Shown here piece by piece: positions 48,201 to 60,098 of a DNA stretch of 64,000 nt. The DNA is from Marsupella aquatica. Its lineage: Eukaryota; Marchantiophyta. Below the pieces are notes generated by a model. It searched no databases, had not been told where the DNA came from, and saw nothing but the letters and a program-made list of their open reading frames with translations. Each line of letters begins with the position of its first letter. Position 1 is the stretch's first letter. The translations under genes and the position numbers were made by a program. Where the stretch lies: assembly GCA_973895155.1 (NCBI GenBank), contig OZ316895.1, positions 22,010,001 to 22,074,000 on the forward strand, written 5' to 3'.

Positions 48201-51200
48201 GAAATATATTTTTCATCATTTTCATCAAGCAATACTTATTAATGCAATATGCTTCTTTAAAAGTATCAAGATCCATATGATTATAGATGTAACTAACTTC
48301 AATATTGAGGTAGTGCTTGTGGAAGTCCTCTATTGTCAGCATTCTCCCATAGTCATGTCATTGTATAAATTAAATTTCTCATTTCTAAGTTGTGGATGTA
48401 ACTCTTTCAATGCTTACATCATAATCACTTTTAATGCATAAAAGCATAAACGCTTCAAAGCATGTAATTTAGTCTAAACAACACTCTTAAACACTCAAAA
48501 AAATATTACATATTTTTAAAATTCATTTTTGCATTCGGATTTTTTCCAAAGACAACGTCATGGCAAGTCTATTATTATCACTTTGCGACATATCAAGTTG
48601 AGACATGTTTATGACATGCAACAGTTGATCATATGAGCTGTCTAGAGTCACGAACTCTTCAAGGGTGACCTTCAAATTGTCATTTTTCTAGCTTAACATA
48701 ATAGATATTACAAACACACCTATTTACTCTCTACCCCCCCCCCCCCCCTCTTCCCAAAACCAAAAAAAACTTATTATGGTAGCCTATCAATACTAAAAAC
48801 TGAGTGTTGGTATCATTCCAGTGGGCACGTTAAATTTGTGAGGTTAGAGTAGATCAATGCATGTATGTCTAAATGCTAAAAAAAAAGTTAGGCTTTCTAG
48901 AAAAATGCTATGCAATATTTGATAGTTCATACATCCCATATTTTGCAAGAGCAAATGGTATAAGGATATGGACCTCACACAATAAAGATATCCAATGTTA
49001 AAGGTTGCACAAGTGAGATAATCTCTTATTTCATTTGCTATTAAATCTTCTAGTAAAGAGGAATGATTGTATACTGACAATAGTTTTCACTAGCACTTGG
49101 GATGATTCTATCCCTAAACAAAGCCTAATGTATCTTGCAACCTGAATTGCCTCGTAGTATTTAATATATTGTTCAAAAACAATTCTAAGTTGTTTTCTAC
49201 AAAATGTATAATTACTATCAAACTTAAATTCTTCTATGTCTTTCCTACTTTAATCTATAAATTATTTATGTACCATACAAATACTCCACAACGAGGGCCC
49301 TGTTAATAGCCACTACTAAAGTTGCTATCATTATTTTAGTAGTGAAATCTTCTGTTACCTTCTACCCTATGTAACTTTTTTGCAAAAATAAAATTACTTA
49401 TTTTATATGAGGTTTCTCTTTATCTTTGTGACTTAAACTTCAAGCTCATGCCCATCTATTGTGATTTCTCTTGAGAGCCTTAGTGCCTCTATACAAGTTT
49501 GAAAGTTATCATTTAGAGTAGATTTAATGAACAAATTATACAAAACTAGATTAATGTAGTACTAATATTTTAGTAGAATTCTCTAGGGAGGCTTTAGAAT
49601 AGAGATTAGGAAGTGTGTAGCTTGGACTAGAAAGTAATTAGAGTTTGTCAAGGGTTCATAAGGGGCTCAAGATATGAAGCTCAAGTTTAAAGATGAGTAG
49701 GCATGAATGCGCCATGTGCAGACAAAGAGCTACCATAAGGACAATAAATAAGAATATCAAGAAGAAATTTAGAGAAAAAAAACAATGTGCAGTAAATAAG
49801 GTGAAAGGAATATTTCCAAACACTTGAAGAATTTTGACTCTGCATTCATTTGGGCCGAATGGACTAAAACATTTCACAGTTAATAAGCAAGGAGCAATGA
49901 ACATGTGCGCAAAATTTCAGCCAAACTGGAGCTTAGATTTGAGAATCAAAAATCCAAAAGAAGAGTTGGATGTGTAGCAATGTCAAAGGACTTTGGCTAC
50001 ACAACAAGAGAGAATTGGAAATACTCAGGTTTGTTCGACCTTACGGCATGAGCATTAGATGGCAATAAGACCCAGCTGACTATGATTTGATTGAGATTCA
50101 AATCACATCAAAAAAATGGAAGGCAGACCAAGATCTAAGTTGAAGCGCCTCTGCACATTTCAAATAGTGATGACACACAATAGAGAAGATTTGACTGCAA
50201 ATATGGGCAAATCAAGGGAAATCACAACATGATCTCCACCTAGGAGTCAAGTAGGCGCTGAGGATTCAGTAGCAATCTCAGGAGCTTTTTTGGCAGCTGA
50301 GAAAGAGGCAAAAGTTGAGTAGAGAGATCTTGTTTCCAAATAGTAGTTGTTGCAAGAAGACAATGAAAATCCAAGACAAAATATATTTAAGGGGAGGTGG
50401 ACACCAACGGAGGTAGTATGCAGAATATTGAATCAAAGCATGACTAATTTGATCTACTGAGAAACAAGGTGCAATAATGTATGCCTCCATGCCAGTGAGT
50501 GACAAGTCAAACTTTTTGGAGGGGTTTAATTAAGTTGGCCGTCAATACTCTAGAGACATAGGAGTGCATCGATTACTAGTACACGCACTTCTGTCCTTAG
50601 TTGGTGTTGTTGTATCAAAGTTCCCTCAAAGTATTGTTGGTTTTTTTTAAGTTGCGTCAACGACCTAGAACATCAACTACATCAAGGTGACAACTGCATG
50701 GTATTCAATGTTTGAGATAATAAACTTTAAAATTGATGCATGAGTGAGTTGAAAGTGGCATTTAGGGTTAAAATCCATCAAACGGGGAAATTGGAAATAA
50801 AATAAACTTGTGAAACATGGTGCTGATCATGTTGTTCCATGGTGAGACAAAATAATTGGTGCAAAGCAATGAGGTGCTTCAATAATAGGCCAAATTAGAT
50901 AGTGGTCAACCTGAAAGTGCAAACACATCTTGGTCTCCACTCAGGCAAAGTTTTGTCCATTTGAGGATACTACCCTTCATTGAGCATTTTCTGAAGTACC
51001 CCATAACATGATCTATTTTTCTCCTAAACTCATAGTCCTATTAAAAAATTTAGTATATCCATGATATTGTACAAACCAACTGTTGGTTAGTGTGTCCTAG
51101 CTACATGTTCTTCATCTTAATGATACTCGTTGTATCCTTCAACACCGCCAATCATGTCAAATAAATTTTGACATGTGTTATGCCTTTCAACTAAATAATC

Positions 51201-51268
51201 AAATAGTGAGACGTGAGGACTGAGCATTCCTACTTTTACCATCAATAATACATGCATCTTGTATTTTA
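45200..51268. other. AT-rich gene-poor region of about 6 kb
   Basis: Strongly AT-rich with many short frames and no recognisable protein domain. It contains a 121-bp tandem duplication (45582-45820), a run of 15 C at 48734-48748 and a minus frame at 48034-48342 of unclear status. No LTR, inverted repeat or transposase was seen. Its base composition differs sharply from the gene-bearing flanks. Confidence 0.55.
45582..45820. repeat. 121-bp tandem duplication
   Basis: The unit beginning atgacacttataaattcaaa at 45582 recurs at 45703. It passes through matching cttggatagact and ggctaaaagataaaaacatg blocks, with small indels. Confidence 0.85.
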
Positions 51269-54200
51269 CTAGCCAAGGAGGTTAGAAATGTAATGTGCTA
51301 TACCCATCTCCTGGAGTGGAATGCCAAATTCTGCCAACTTCAACTCATATGCTTTCACAAGGTCGTTGTGTGCCTGATGAAATAGTTTTGATGATGCATT
51401 AGGCCAATTAAAACCTATAATTATGGCATTAGTTTCTCAATCATCTAAATTGCAGTGCAGAAGTCAGAAAATAAAATGACATAATATCTTGCATGAATCA
51501 AAATTATCTGAGAAAATAATAATAATAATAATAAGTACCTTTGTCATCTTGCCAAGGTCATAACTTAATGATTTAATCAAATGATTCTTTTGGTCCAACA
51601 CTTCTTCAACTCCTCGTTTGGCATCAGCAATGCTATCGGTATCTTGACTATACTCAATCAAGAGATTGTTCATTTGTGTCTCCTGCAAGTTGACACCCAA
51701 TTGTTCAAGACTCCTTGTCCCCTTGTTGAGAAATAACAACATTTTGTTGCAAATGGGTGATGACAAACCCGATGACAAATTTAGATGACAAATCTTGCAT
51801 TACTCAAGAAAGTTAAAGACATCAGTGGCAGAAGGTCTCAAACTTACCTTCTTCTCCAAGCTTTCTGACAAAACATGAACCTTCTTTTCTAGAAGCATGC
51901 TCTTCAACCCGCACTTTTGTTGTATCTCGTATACACTACTCTCAAACTTCTTGATAACTGCGTCTCTCTCTTCTTGTGCCTAGAGCAGTGTGTAGACAAT
52001 TAAATAGGGAAATATTGTCATGAGCCAAGTCAAAATAAGTCGCATGAATTGCCACCCAAATCTGTTCAATTAATCATGAGCCTTTGGGTCCCTAATTTCT
52101 CCAAAATAAGAATATTTCAAAAGTTTGAAGTTTCATACAGGACATTGTTAATAAAAGTTGCCCTTTCTGAAGATGTATGACGATCTTATGTCCGTTACTA
52201 AATAATATATACAGTATGCAGGAGTCTCCACTAATCAAAAGCTTAAGAGATCCTATTAATATGCTAGATTTCAGTCTAATGATAGAGGTCTTATATTGTA
52301 TGCCTAAGTGTCTTACTTTGCCAACTTTTTCTTGAAGAACTTGGTACTCCCACTCAAGTGCCCTCCACTCTTCAGTCCTTTCGTTAAACTGGGTGGTCCT
52401 TTGAGCCAACAAGGCTTTGTCCTGGGAACATGAAAGAGCAAGAATCAAACTCACAATCACTAGTTGATTTCCCACACTGCTAAGTTTTTTAGTTTACTTT
52501 AGGAGAGGCCTTTCTTGGTCTTTTCTTAATTTTTGGATATTGACAGAATCCCTTGAACTTATTTTAGATGAAACCATTTTTTGAGTGTCCTCCAGGTTGC
52601 AAGAGTACCCTCACCTTAAAGCTCTTTGTAAAAGACTAGTATCCACGGCAAGTTTCAAACCACTACAATCCACCCCCATTAAATCCTTAAAACACTCTGC
52701 TAGGCATTAAATATGGTAATGACTCACTGAGAGCATTTAACTTAATTCTGATTTTAGTCGCCCCAGCCTCATCTCCTCTGGTCAAAAGGGACAACTAGGG
52801 TGGTTGTTGTAGTATGTACCACCTTACCAGTGTATTAGCATAATGAGGTACTATTTTGACTAGGCTTCAATCATAATGATCCTTTAGCTACTTGATAATA
52901 CCATTCCTCCCTGTCAGTGCCTTCCACCCAAGTTGCTTATTTTCATCACTATTCATACAAAAAAGTAAACTAGTCTAACTGTATCACGAAGCATACTTTT
53001 AGACAAAAGTGAGAATTTGGGTTCATTGGAGAAAAAAAGTATTCATTTCTCACTTTATCATAGTTTGCCAATTGCTTCTTCAATGCCTCGACCTCGAGTA
53101 AAGCCTTCTGTAATGGTTCAATTAGTTTTTTGTTCTCTTGAGCAATTTCAAACATTAGTTTTTCGGTCAAGGTCTCTCTCTTCTTCATGTCTGTCACATC
53201 CTCCTGGAACATGTAAGAGACTATGTCATGTTATGGGCATGGACTGAAGCTTGTTTCATAAAAAAAACTAGAATATATGAATTTTAAACTAATCCACCAC
53301 TCTTTTCAGATAAACTTCATAGATAAATTATTCAGACAGAATTGAAAAGCAAATTTGAAGCTGAAGATGACCCTCCCTTTTATTTACCGGGTCCCATTGG
53401 CCCCTTTTCCCCAAACTAGAGATATATATATGATATTACAAATTGAACCTTATTATAAGTTTATATTTCCAGATGTCTAGAAGACTAAATGAACTAACAT
53501 GGATCCTCTACTAGCAAGAACACCTTGAGAGTCTTTATCAGATCTAGATTGTTCTTGGTGATGTCATTGTAATAACACTTGATTTCAGTAAATGCTTTCT
53601 CATGCTTTTTCATAAGATCATTTATGTGTTTGTTCTTCCGCTCCTCAATTTCATGGACTTCCTGCTTTCGACGAAGCTCCAACTCCTCTCGAAGGATTTT
53701 TATCTATGTATCAATTACACCCAAGCTTTAGCCAATGTGGCTCATAATTATTAGCTTGTGAAACTGTAGTCTCCACGAGTACAAACCTAGTGGTAAGTTA
53801 AGTCAATGTCCTGTTGTTGTCAAGGAGCCTTAATCTGTTGATGAACTTATGATATATCATAGTTCACTTGGTAAAGTTCATATTTCACTTGAGCTTAGAG
53901 AACTGAATATTGTGAACAACTTTGGAGATTCAACATCCAGAGAGGAATACAAATTACGGGAGGTTCCTCTTTGGTCATAAAAACTGTGAAGTAACCCAAA
54001 ACACTTAGGCTGCCCTTTATTACCTTCTTTTCACACTTGTCCTCAACCACCTTAGCTTGTGTATCAAAATCTTGTCTCATTTTGGTAATCTCTTTGGCAT
54101 GCTCCTACATAGAAAAACAGGGACCAGCTTATTCCTTTTGGGAAAGCCAAAGTAAAATTCACAATGAATTCTAGTTACTTGGAGTGGTCAATTGGATAAA

Positions 54201-55655
54201 CCTTTAATCAAGATGAATTTATTCTCCTTTGGTTTCTAAAGGATATATTTGGCTTTAAGAGGTTTCAGTGCATTGGCATAATATTTACTTGTTCTTGTCA
54301 TCCTGGGAAAAACAAGAACTTGTTCTTGAATCTTGAGCTTATAGAAACCAAAAGTTTCACAAAACGGAATTGGGTGCTGGAGGGGTATTATTGTTCTGAT
54401 TGCACTGATAGCTTTCAAAGTACATGGTACAAATACTGAGCTACATATTAAGTATGCCAAATCTCTGAAGGCTTGTGGGCATGAGTCACCAGCTTAAATT
54501 GCCTGATGGTTTCTTGGTAAGCCAACTCCATTTCCTTGAAATTTTCTTTCAGGTCACGCTTGTCATTTCTGCATGAGATCAATATGCTGTCAATCTGTAT
54601 ACCATGGACTAAGGGATTAATGCTTGCACTTCCCCAAAAACATAGTTTATAAGACACAGGGTAATCATGTTTCGGCTCCAACATCAAAACATGGACAGTC
54701 TAATATTTTCATCGGAACCATTTAGTTTGAGATTTATGGGTACATCCAAATACTACCATTGAATATTTGGCAGAATAATTTCATCTGGACTTCATGTCAA
54801 GTCCTAAGCTCAACTAAAGTGTGAATTTTAGGATTAGATACACTTACACTAGGTCAGCTTCACGTATCATTGCCTGCTCATTTTGTAACTTGAGAGCTTG
54901 TTCAGTGTCAATCTTGATGGAGGTAACCAAGTGCTGTTGTTCATAAAGTAGATGCTTCATCTTTTGATTGTACACCTGTAGTGGCATGCAACAACATATA
55001 CAGGTATCACTTGTTGTCCTGGATAGATAATGGTTGGGGGAGCCAAGATAAGAATGACCAACAAGGCTTTATATATTGTCAGTAGTGAAAAGGCTGTCCA
55101 GATTTAGTTAGCTACTATCATCTCCAAGTTTGCAACTTACAGTCTATAACAATATTACCTTGATCTCATCCTGGTGCTTTTCTTCAAGTTCCTCTGCATA
55201 GCGATCCTTTATCTTGAGTTCAGCCTTGAGATTCTCATAGTCTTGTTTTTTTATGTCCCAAAACGCATGGATTTTATCCTGAATCAGGTTCCAAACAGAA
55301 TTTAGGCAAACACAGACAAGTTGCAAAATATAAGGTTTCTGGAGAAAAGTTATGTCCCACACCAGTATATGGATATATAGTAGAAGGCATCACTGCAAAA
55401 TCCACCACTTTCACTTGCACAAATATGACAGTCACAAAAATCATTGAAAACTTTTCTTATCTAATATTAAGAAAGAAAGTTTGAACACAATACTCGTTCT
55501 ATTTGCATCGCATTGCGATCTGAGGCCTCCTTGACTTTTTGAGCTTCAAGGACAACAATCTGTGCTTGCAAATCCTTGACAGTTGGCCCAGTTGGTTTGG
55601 GCTTTTTGTCATTTTTCCCCTTCTTCCCCCCCTTGGCATCCTTTTTTGGCGGCAT
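51269..55655 (-). CDS. DRC4: dynein regulatory complex subunit 4 (GAS8), eleven exons
   Basis: Exons in order of translation: 55494-55655, 55159-55278, 54848-54975, 54490-54568, 54024-54104, 53524-53703, 53054-53203, 52317-52421, 51848-51979, 51539-51682, 51269-51373. They give 461 residues (human GAS8 has 478). All junctions are phase 0 except exon 3/4, and all sites are GT/AG. The start is [14 protein letters not shown], the lysine-rich head of the family. Coiled coil follows throughout, with [107 protein letters not shown] and the closing [23 protein letters not shown]4 (Chlamydomonas PF2) is a core scaffold of the nexin-dynein regulatory complex linking axonemal doublets. In a plant it can only serve swimming sperm, so expression in antheridia is expected. 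Confidence 0.97.
51517..51533. repeat. (AAT)n microsatellite beside a DRC4 splice donor
   Basis: On the gene strand the exon 10 donor GTACTT is followed within about six bases by a run of TTA/ATT triplets. Confidence 0.9.
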
Positions 55656-57830
55656 TGTGACAATTTATCTCACTGTGCAAAAAGAAATCTGCTTGTTTCC
55701 TCAAAACTTAAGAGAGATGTAAACCAAGTCGGAACTTCAACTTTATCCTTGGTTATGATTGGGTCACGGTGACCATGGTGGCCTGAGCAAAAATCTATCT
55801 TGGCAATGGCAGCTGTTGATCAACCGCGTTACATAACCTGAGAAAATAGTCAAAAATTATAAATAACTTTTTATGCGCACATCACCATCAGGGACAGCAA
55901 TGAGGATCAAATTGATACAGTCAATCTCTGTACCCACAAATTATTATACCACAAGGAATTATTCAACAGAGCAAATTCATTACAAACAGAAAAGAGAGCA
56001 TATTGCTAAACAGTTGAGTCTCATGTCTATCTTTAAAGTTGACTGCAAAACAGTTGGGCATGAAGCAATTCTGTTCTTGTGAATTGCTCCAGCAAAACAG
56101 GTTGCAATCAGAAATTCAAATTAATTCAAGTCAAGATTGAATTTTAGTTGTCCCAGAATTGATCAAACTAAATATAGTACTTGAAACTCTGTAAGAAAAA
56201 CTCTTAGTGAAGAAGAGTGGAATCATCAAGTTTCAAATTGCCTCTGGCTTGTTAGAGAAGTCAGCAACTCTTCAAACCACCTTTATGAGCAACAAACACA
56301 TTCATATAAATATTGCAATTTTCTTGAAAGCACATTGAACATTTAGACAACAAGAATGGCAGAAAGGACAGGAGAAGGAGCACCATGGCCCAGCCCACCA
56401 CGAAGAAGCAAGCAAATGAGCACACCATGGCCCAGCTCCACCAACACTCCCCTTGGGAAAAAGTCACAGAATGAGGCAATAGCAGCGCCGCCTCTAATCT
56501 ACAAAACAAGCCCTAAAACACCATTAGAACTCCCCCTATCCCCAATGTCCATTTAGCTCTTACGTAATTCCTCCAGTAGCCAGTTTTCTACTGCATTCCT
56601 TTCACCCAAGAGTTGTCACTTAAGGGTTTTCCGTACTCTAGGTAATAATACTAGGTTGCCCCTTCCTCTGATTGCCCTCTCAATACCCAGAAACCCACAA
56701 TCTAGAATTAAAAGCTTTTTTCCCTCCACCTTTGATTTTCATTCCAACTTATTGTATTAACACCTCTGTGAACTAAATTTCAAGCATGAATCTCCTTGCA
56801 CAAAATCTCAAGAACTCTTTTGGACTTTGAAATCTGAATATTTTGCTCTTGATGTTACGGAGAGCCATACAAAGAGTAATGATCATGCTTAGTGGTCATG
56901 CCGGGAAAATCTAGGGGAAAAGTATTAGATCATGATCATGTTGTTAGTACAAAAACCTTTCCTGTTTTCTTGTACAGACTATTGTTACATTTTGATTTAT
57001 TCAAAATCAATGTTCTCTACATCTGATTGCACAACTTCGTTGCCTAGAGTAATGCGTCAAGAATTATCTGGACATTGCTATGCTCTGACTTAAGAGTTGC
57101 AGCAAATCTTCAGCTTGTATCTTGATTGCATGTTTTTCATATGTTTCCTTGACTCCAGAGAATGACTTTCTACTTGATGAGGCTGGAGTGATAAGATCAT
57201 ACCAAACCAATAGATTTCAGGTGCGTCTTCCATATTTGGTCAGTGCACTTGAGTAGACCAATCAAATCAACCCAATCCAGCCTTGTCATTGGAACCATCT
57301 TTCTTGAGGGTGTTGATAATCAATCAATCCTGCCTATAACTCTTTTGTTGGAGGCACTGAACGCAGGAAAGGCCCAAAAGTAAATCTTGCAATGCTCTCT
57401 ATAGTGTAAGAGTAGGGATTTGAAATTCAAGGTTCAGAAATCCAAATCATTCCCAGATTGTAGAGTTTAGAGCATGATTACTTTGGAATTGAAGAGACCT
57501 AGACAGGCTCTGCTTATGGGGTTCAATGGGTCTCTCCTTGAGAGAGAAATTGCCCTAAGCTTGCTCATCAAGTTGCTCTTTTCCCACCAAACTGACAAGG
57601 GAAATTTTATTGTGTGCCACGTTGGGCAGTGACAAAGCCACTAAACGCCTAAGGCACTCGTGTTTGTGTTCCCATGCTGAATTAACTTTACAACTTTAAT
57701 AGGCAAAGACTCCGCCTGTCCCGTAATAACTCATCTGTGATCAGATAATCCTTGAACCTCAGTTTCACCAATTTTAGAGCACATGTAACTCAAGAATTTT
57801 GTTATCATGCACTTATTATGAATGTTATTA

Positions 57831-57869
<39 letters not shown>

Positions 57870-60098
57870 GCGGAGTACTCTGTTGTGTTTACATAATAGT
57901 CATTTTGATGGCAAAATCCTCAGCTTGGAATTTTGAATGTAAATGATGTGAAGTATGACGTGTAGTGACTCCAGTTCTTTGCCCTATGAAACAAACTGTG
58001 CAAAATTTCTTTAAAAATCATTCTCTACAGGGACAAGTGTGGAACGTTCTAACTAGGGGGAAAACTAGATTGAAAAAAGCAATGAAAGAAATCCTAAGAC
58101 GTGTTTATAATGTCCGAAGTGTGATTAACTAATGAAAAAAATGGATTAGCTTAAGTTTACCCGGTTCATAATTTCTTCTAAAATAATTGGGGAAGGGCAA
58201 AGTTCCAACGCCCATAAAAATTACTTGAATCAAGAGTTCTCCTGGACTTTAACTTTAACTTAATAAATAGATTATTCATGCAGGCATCTGATTAACGTCC
58301 ATACCTTGACATACACGTGTTCCAGGAGAGTACTGTTGCATTGGTTTTCAGAGTCTGTTGGGGGACTCCTTTTGGGTTAAAGTTACGCTTCTTGAATTCA
58401 GAAATTCCTGTCGAGGATGCATGAAGATGAGCTTTAGTACACAGGTAAGTGAGACCTACAAGTTATGGCTTCGATCTCTCAACCATGGTATTGTAAAGAC
58501 TGCTTTTGAAATCCACCTTTAGAGTTATGATGACTCTCATTTGATTTGTCATGATAAGAAGTGTGAGCAAGAGCACTGGTACTTATAGGCCAAACTGATG
58601 TAGCAGAATCGAATAGGGAACCAAATGTGATTGCTTGATATATACTCCCATCGAGGGGGACATTGGGTGTCATCTGGCTGATTGGGCTGTGGTGCTGTGA
58701 GCCTGCCCTGCTAGGTGATCAGGGTTGATAGTTAGATCCATGGGTAGATCAGTAGGTAGGCTTGCTTAGTGGCCCCTACTTTGGCCTATACACTGGGCTG
58801 GGCTGCTTGGCCCGGGCGCCTTGTTTTGCTGCTTTGTTGAGGTTGTGTCAATTTGTTGAAGGGCTTATTTTGACCTTCCTGGCTTCAAATCATTCAGGGG
58901 GTTTAGGTGGAATTATATGTAAATGTCAAAAATACCATGTTAGAGAACCATTTGGTGAGGTTAGGCTGGAGAAATAGCATGTAGGCAGCAACTAAACAAC
59001 TGACTAGATAGCAAATGATTAATTATATTTAGTATGAGTAAAAAGCTCAATATAGATATGTAAGTCTTGGACATGCCAAGAGAACAGTACTATGAAATTT
59101 GTGATGTATGTCACTCTTGAAGTTCTAAGAAAGATAAACACCTCGGCAATTGAGTCACTAACTACTGTAATACATATCAAGATTTTCCTTCCATCTGTTA
59201 TATTTGCAAGAGAAATTCAATCATAGAAAAGTATCAGTTGTCTTACAACCTTGTTGTGCTAATCAGGATTTATCCAAGGTATCAATTTTTAAAACTTTTC
59301 CTCAAGCGACGTCATGCCCACACAAGGTTACATGTTCTAGTTTTATCGAACAGCCATATATTCAAGGAAGCCCACTTCATCACTGCAACTTTTGTAGTTG
59401 ATATTGACAAATCCTTCTCAGAAGGTAATTTTTGCTCATCAAATTCTTCAAATTTCTTTATCTTTGACATATTTTGTTTCAAAAATTGAAGTGAATACGA
59501 GGAATGTGTTTTGACTAGATTGCATTGTTTGAAAAATAAGCTTAGTAAATTGTCATTGTATATTTCCTAATATTGCGGTCTACACTATCTGAACACCATT
59601 GAGCTTGGATATATGATAACAGTTCATGGTCAGCATCAGTGAGTAGAAGAAAGATTTAATAAATTCTTTTGCATTGAAAAATGTAGTATCCTGTCGGAAA
59701 ATTCATTTATATTGGGTTAGGTTAAGAGTGGGCTTTAGGTTACAGAACCATAACTATTTTGTGTGTGTAACACAGATGTTAGTATGTCGTATTTACGAGT
59801 ATATCTATAGTTTTCAAAATTCTAACTGCAGTCAAAATTTCTAGTTATGGCTAGTTGTCAATCTGATGGAAATGACCTATCATATCATTTACTTGGAACA
59901 TGGTTCTAGTGTACCTGGAACATTGAAAATGAAGACCATTCATTAGATATATTTTCCAAGAATTGTTGGTTCTGTCCCATAATCACAATATTACTCTTCA
60001 GTTTACCCTATAGCATGTTCATATACGGGGATCCAAAATGTACATGAGAGTTAAAGTGGTGGTTACTTCTTTTTAATCAGGTGTTTGAAGGTTGAGTC
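55656..60098. other. 4.4-kb divergent intergenic region between DRC4 and CYB5D1
   Basis: No third gene recognised. It should contain the 5' flanks of both cilia genes. A (TTA)n microsatellite lies at about 57825-57866. An AG acceptor-like site (tttttaatcag at about 60070-60080) sits 18 bp before the CYB5D1 start, so a 5'-leader intron is possible. Plus frames at 58762-58977 and 59238-59489 have no recognisable domain. Confidence 0.6.
57825..57866. repeat. (TTA)n microsatellite
   Basis: About thirteen TTA/ATT triplets with one interruption near the start. It is noncoding and lies between the two cilia genes. Confidence 0.9.
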
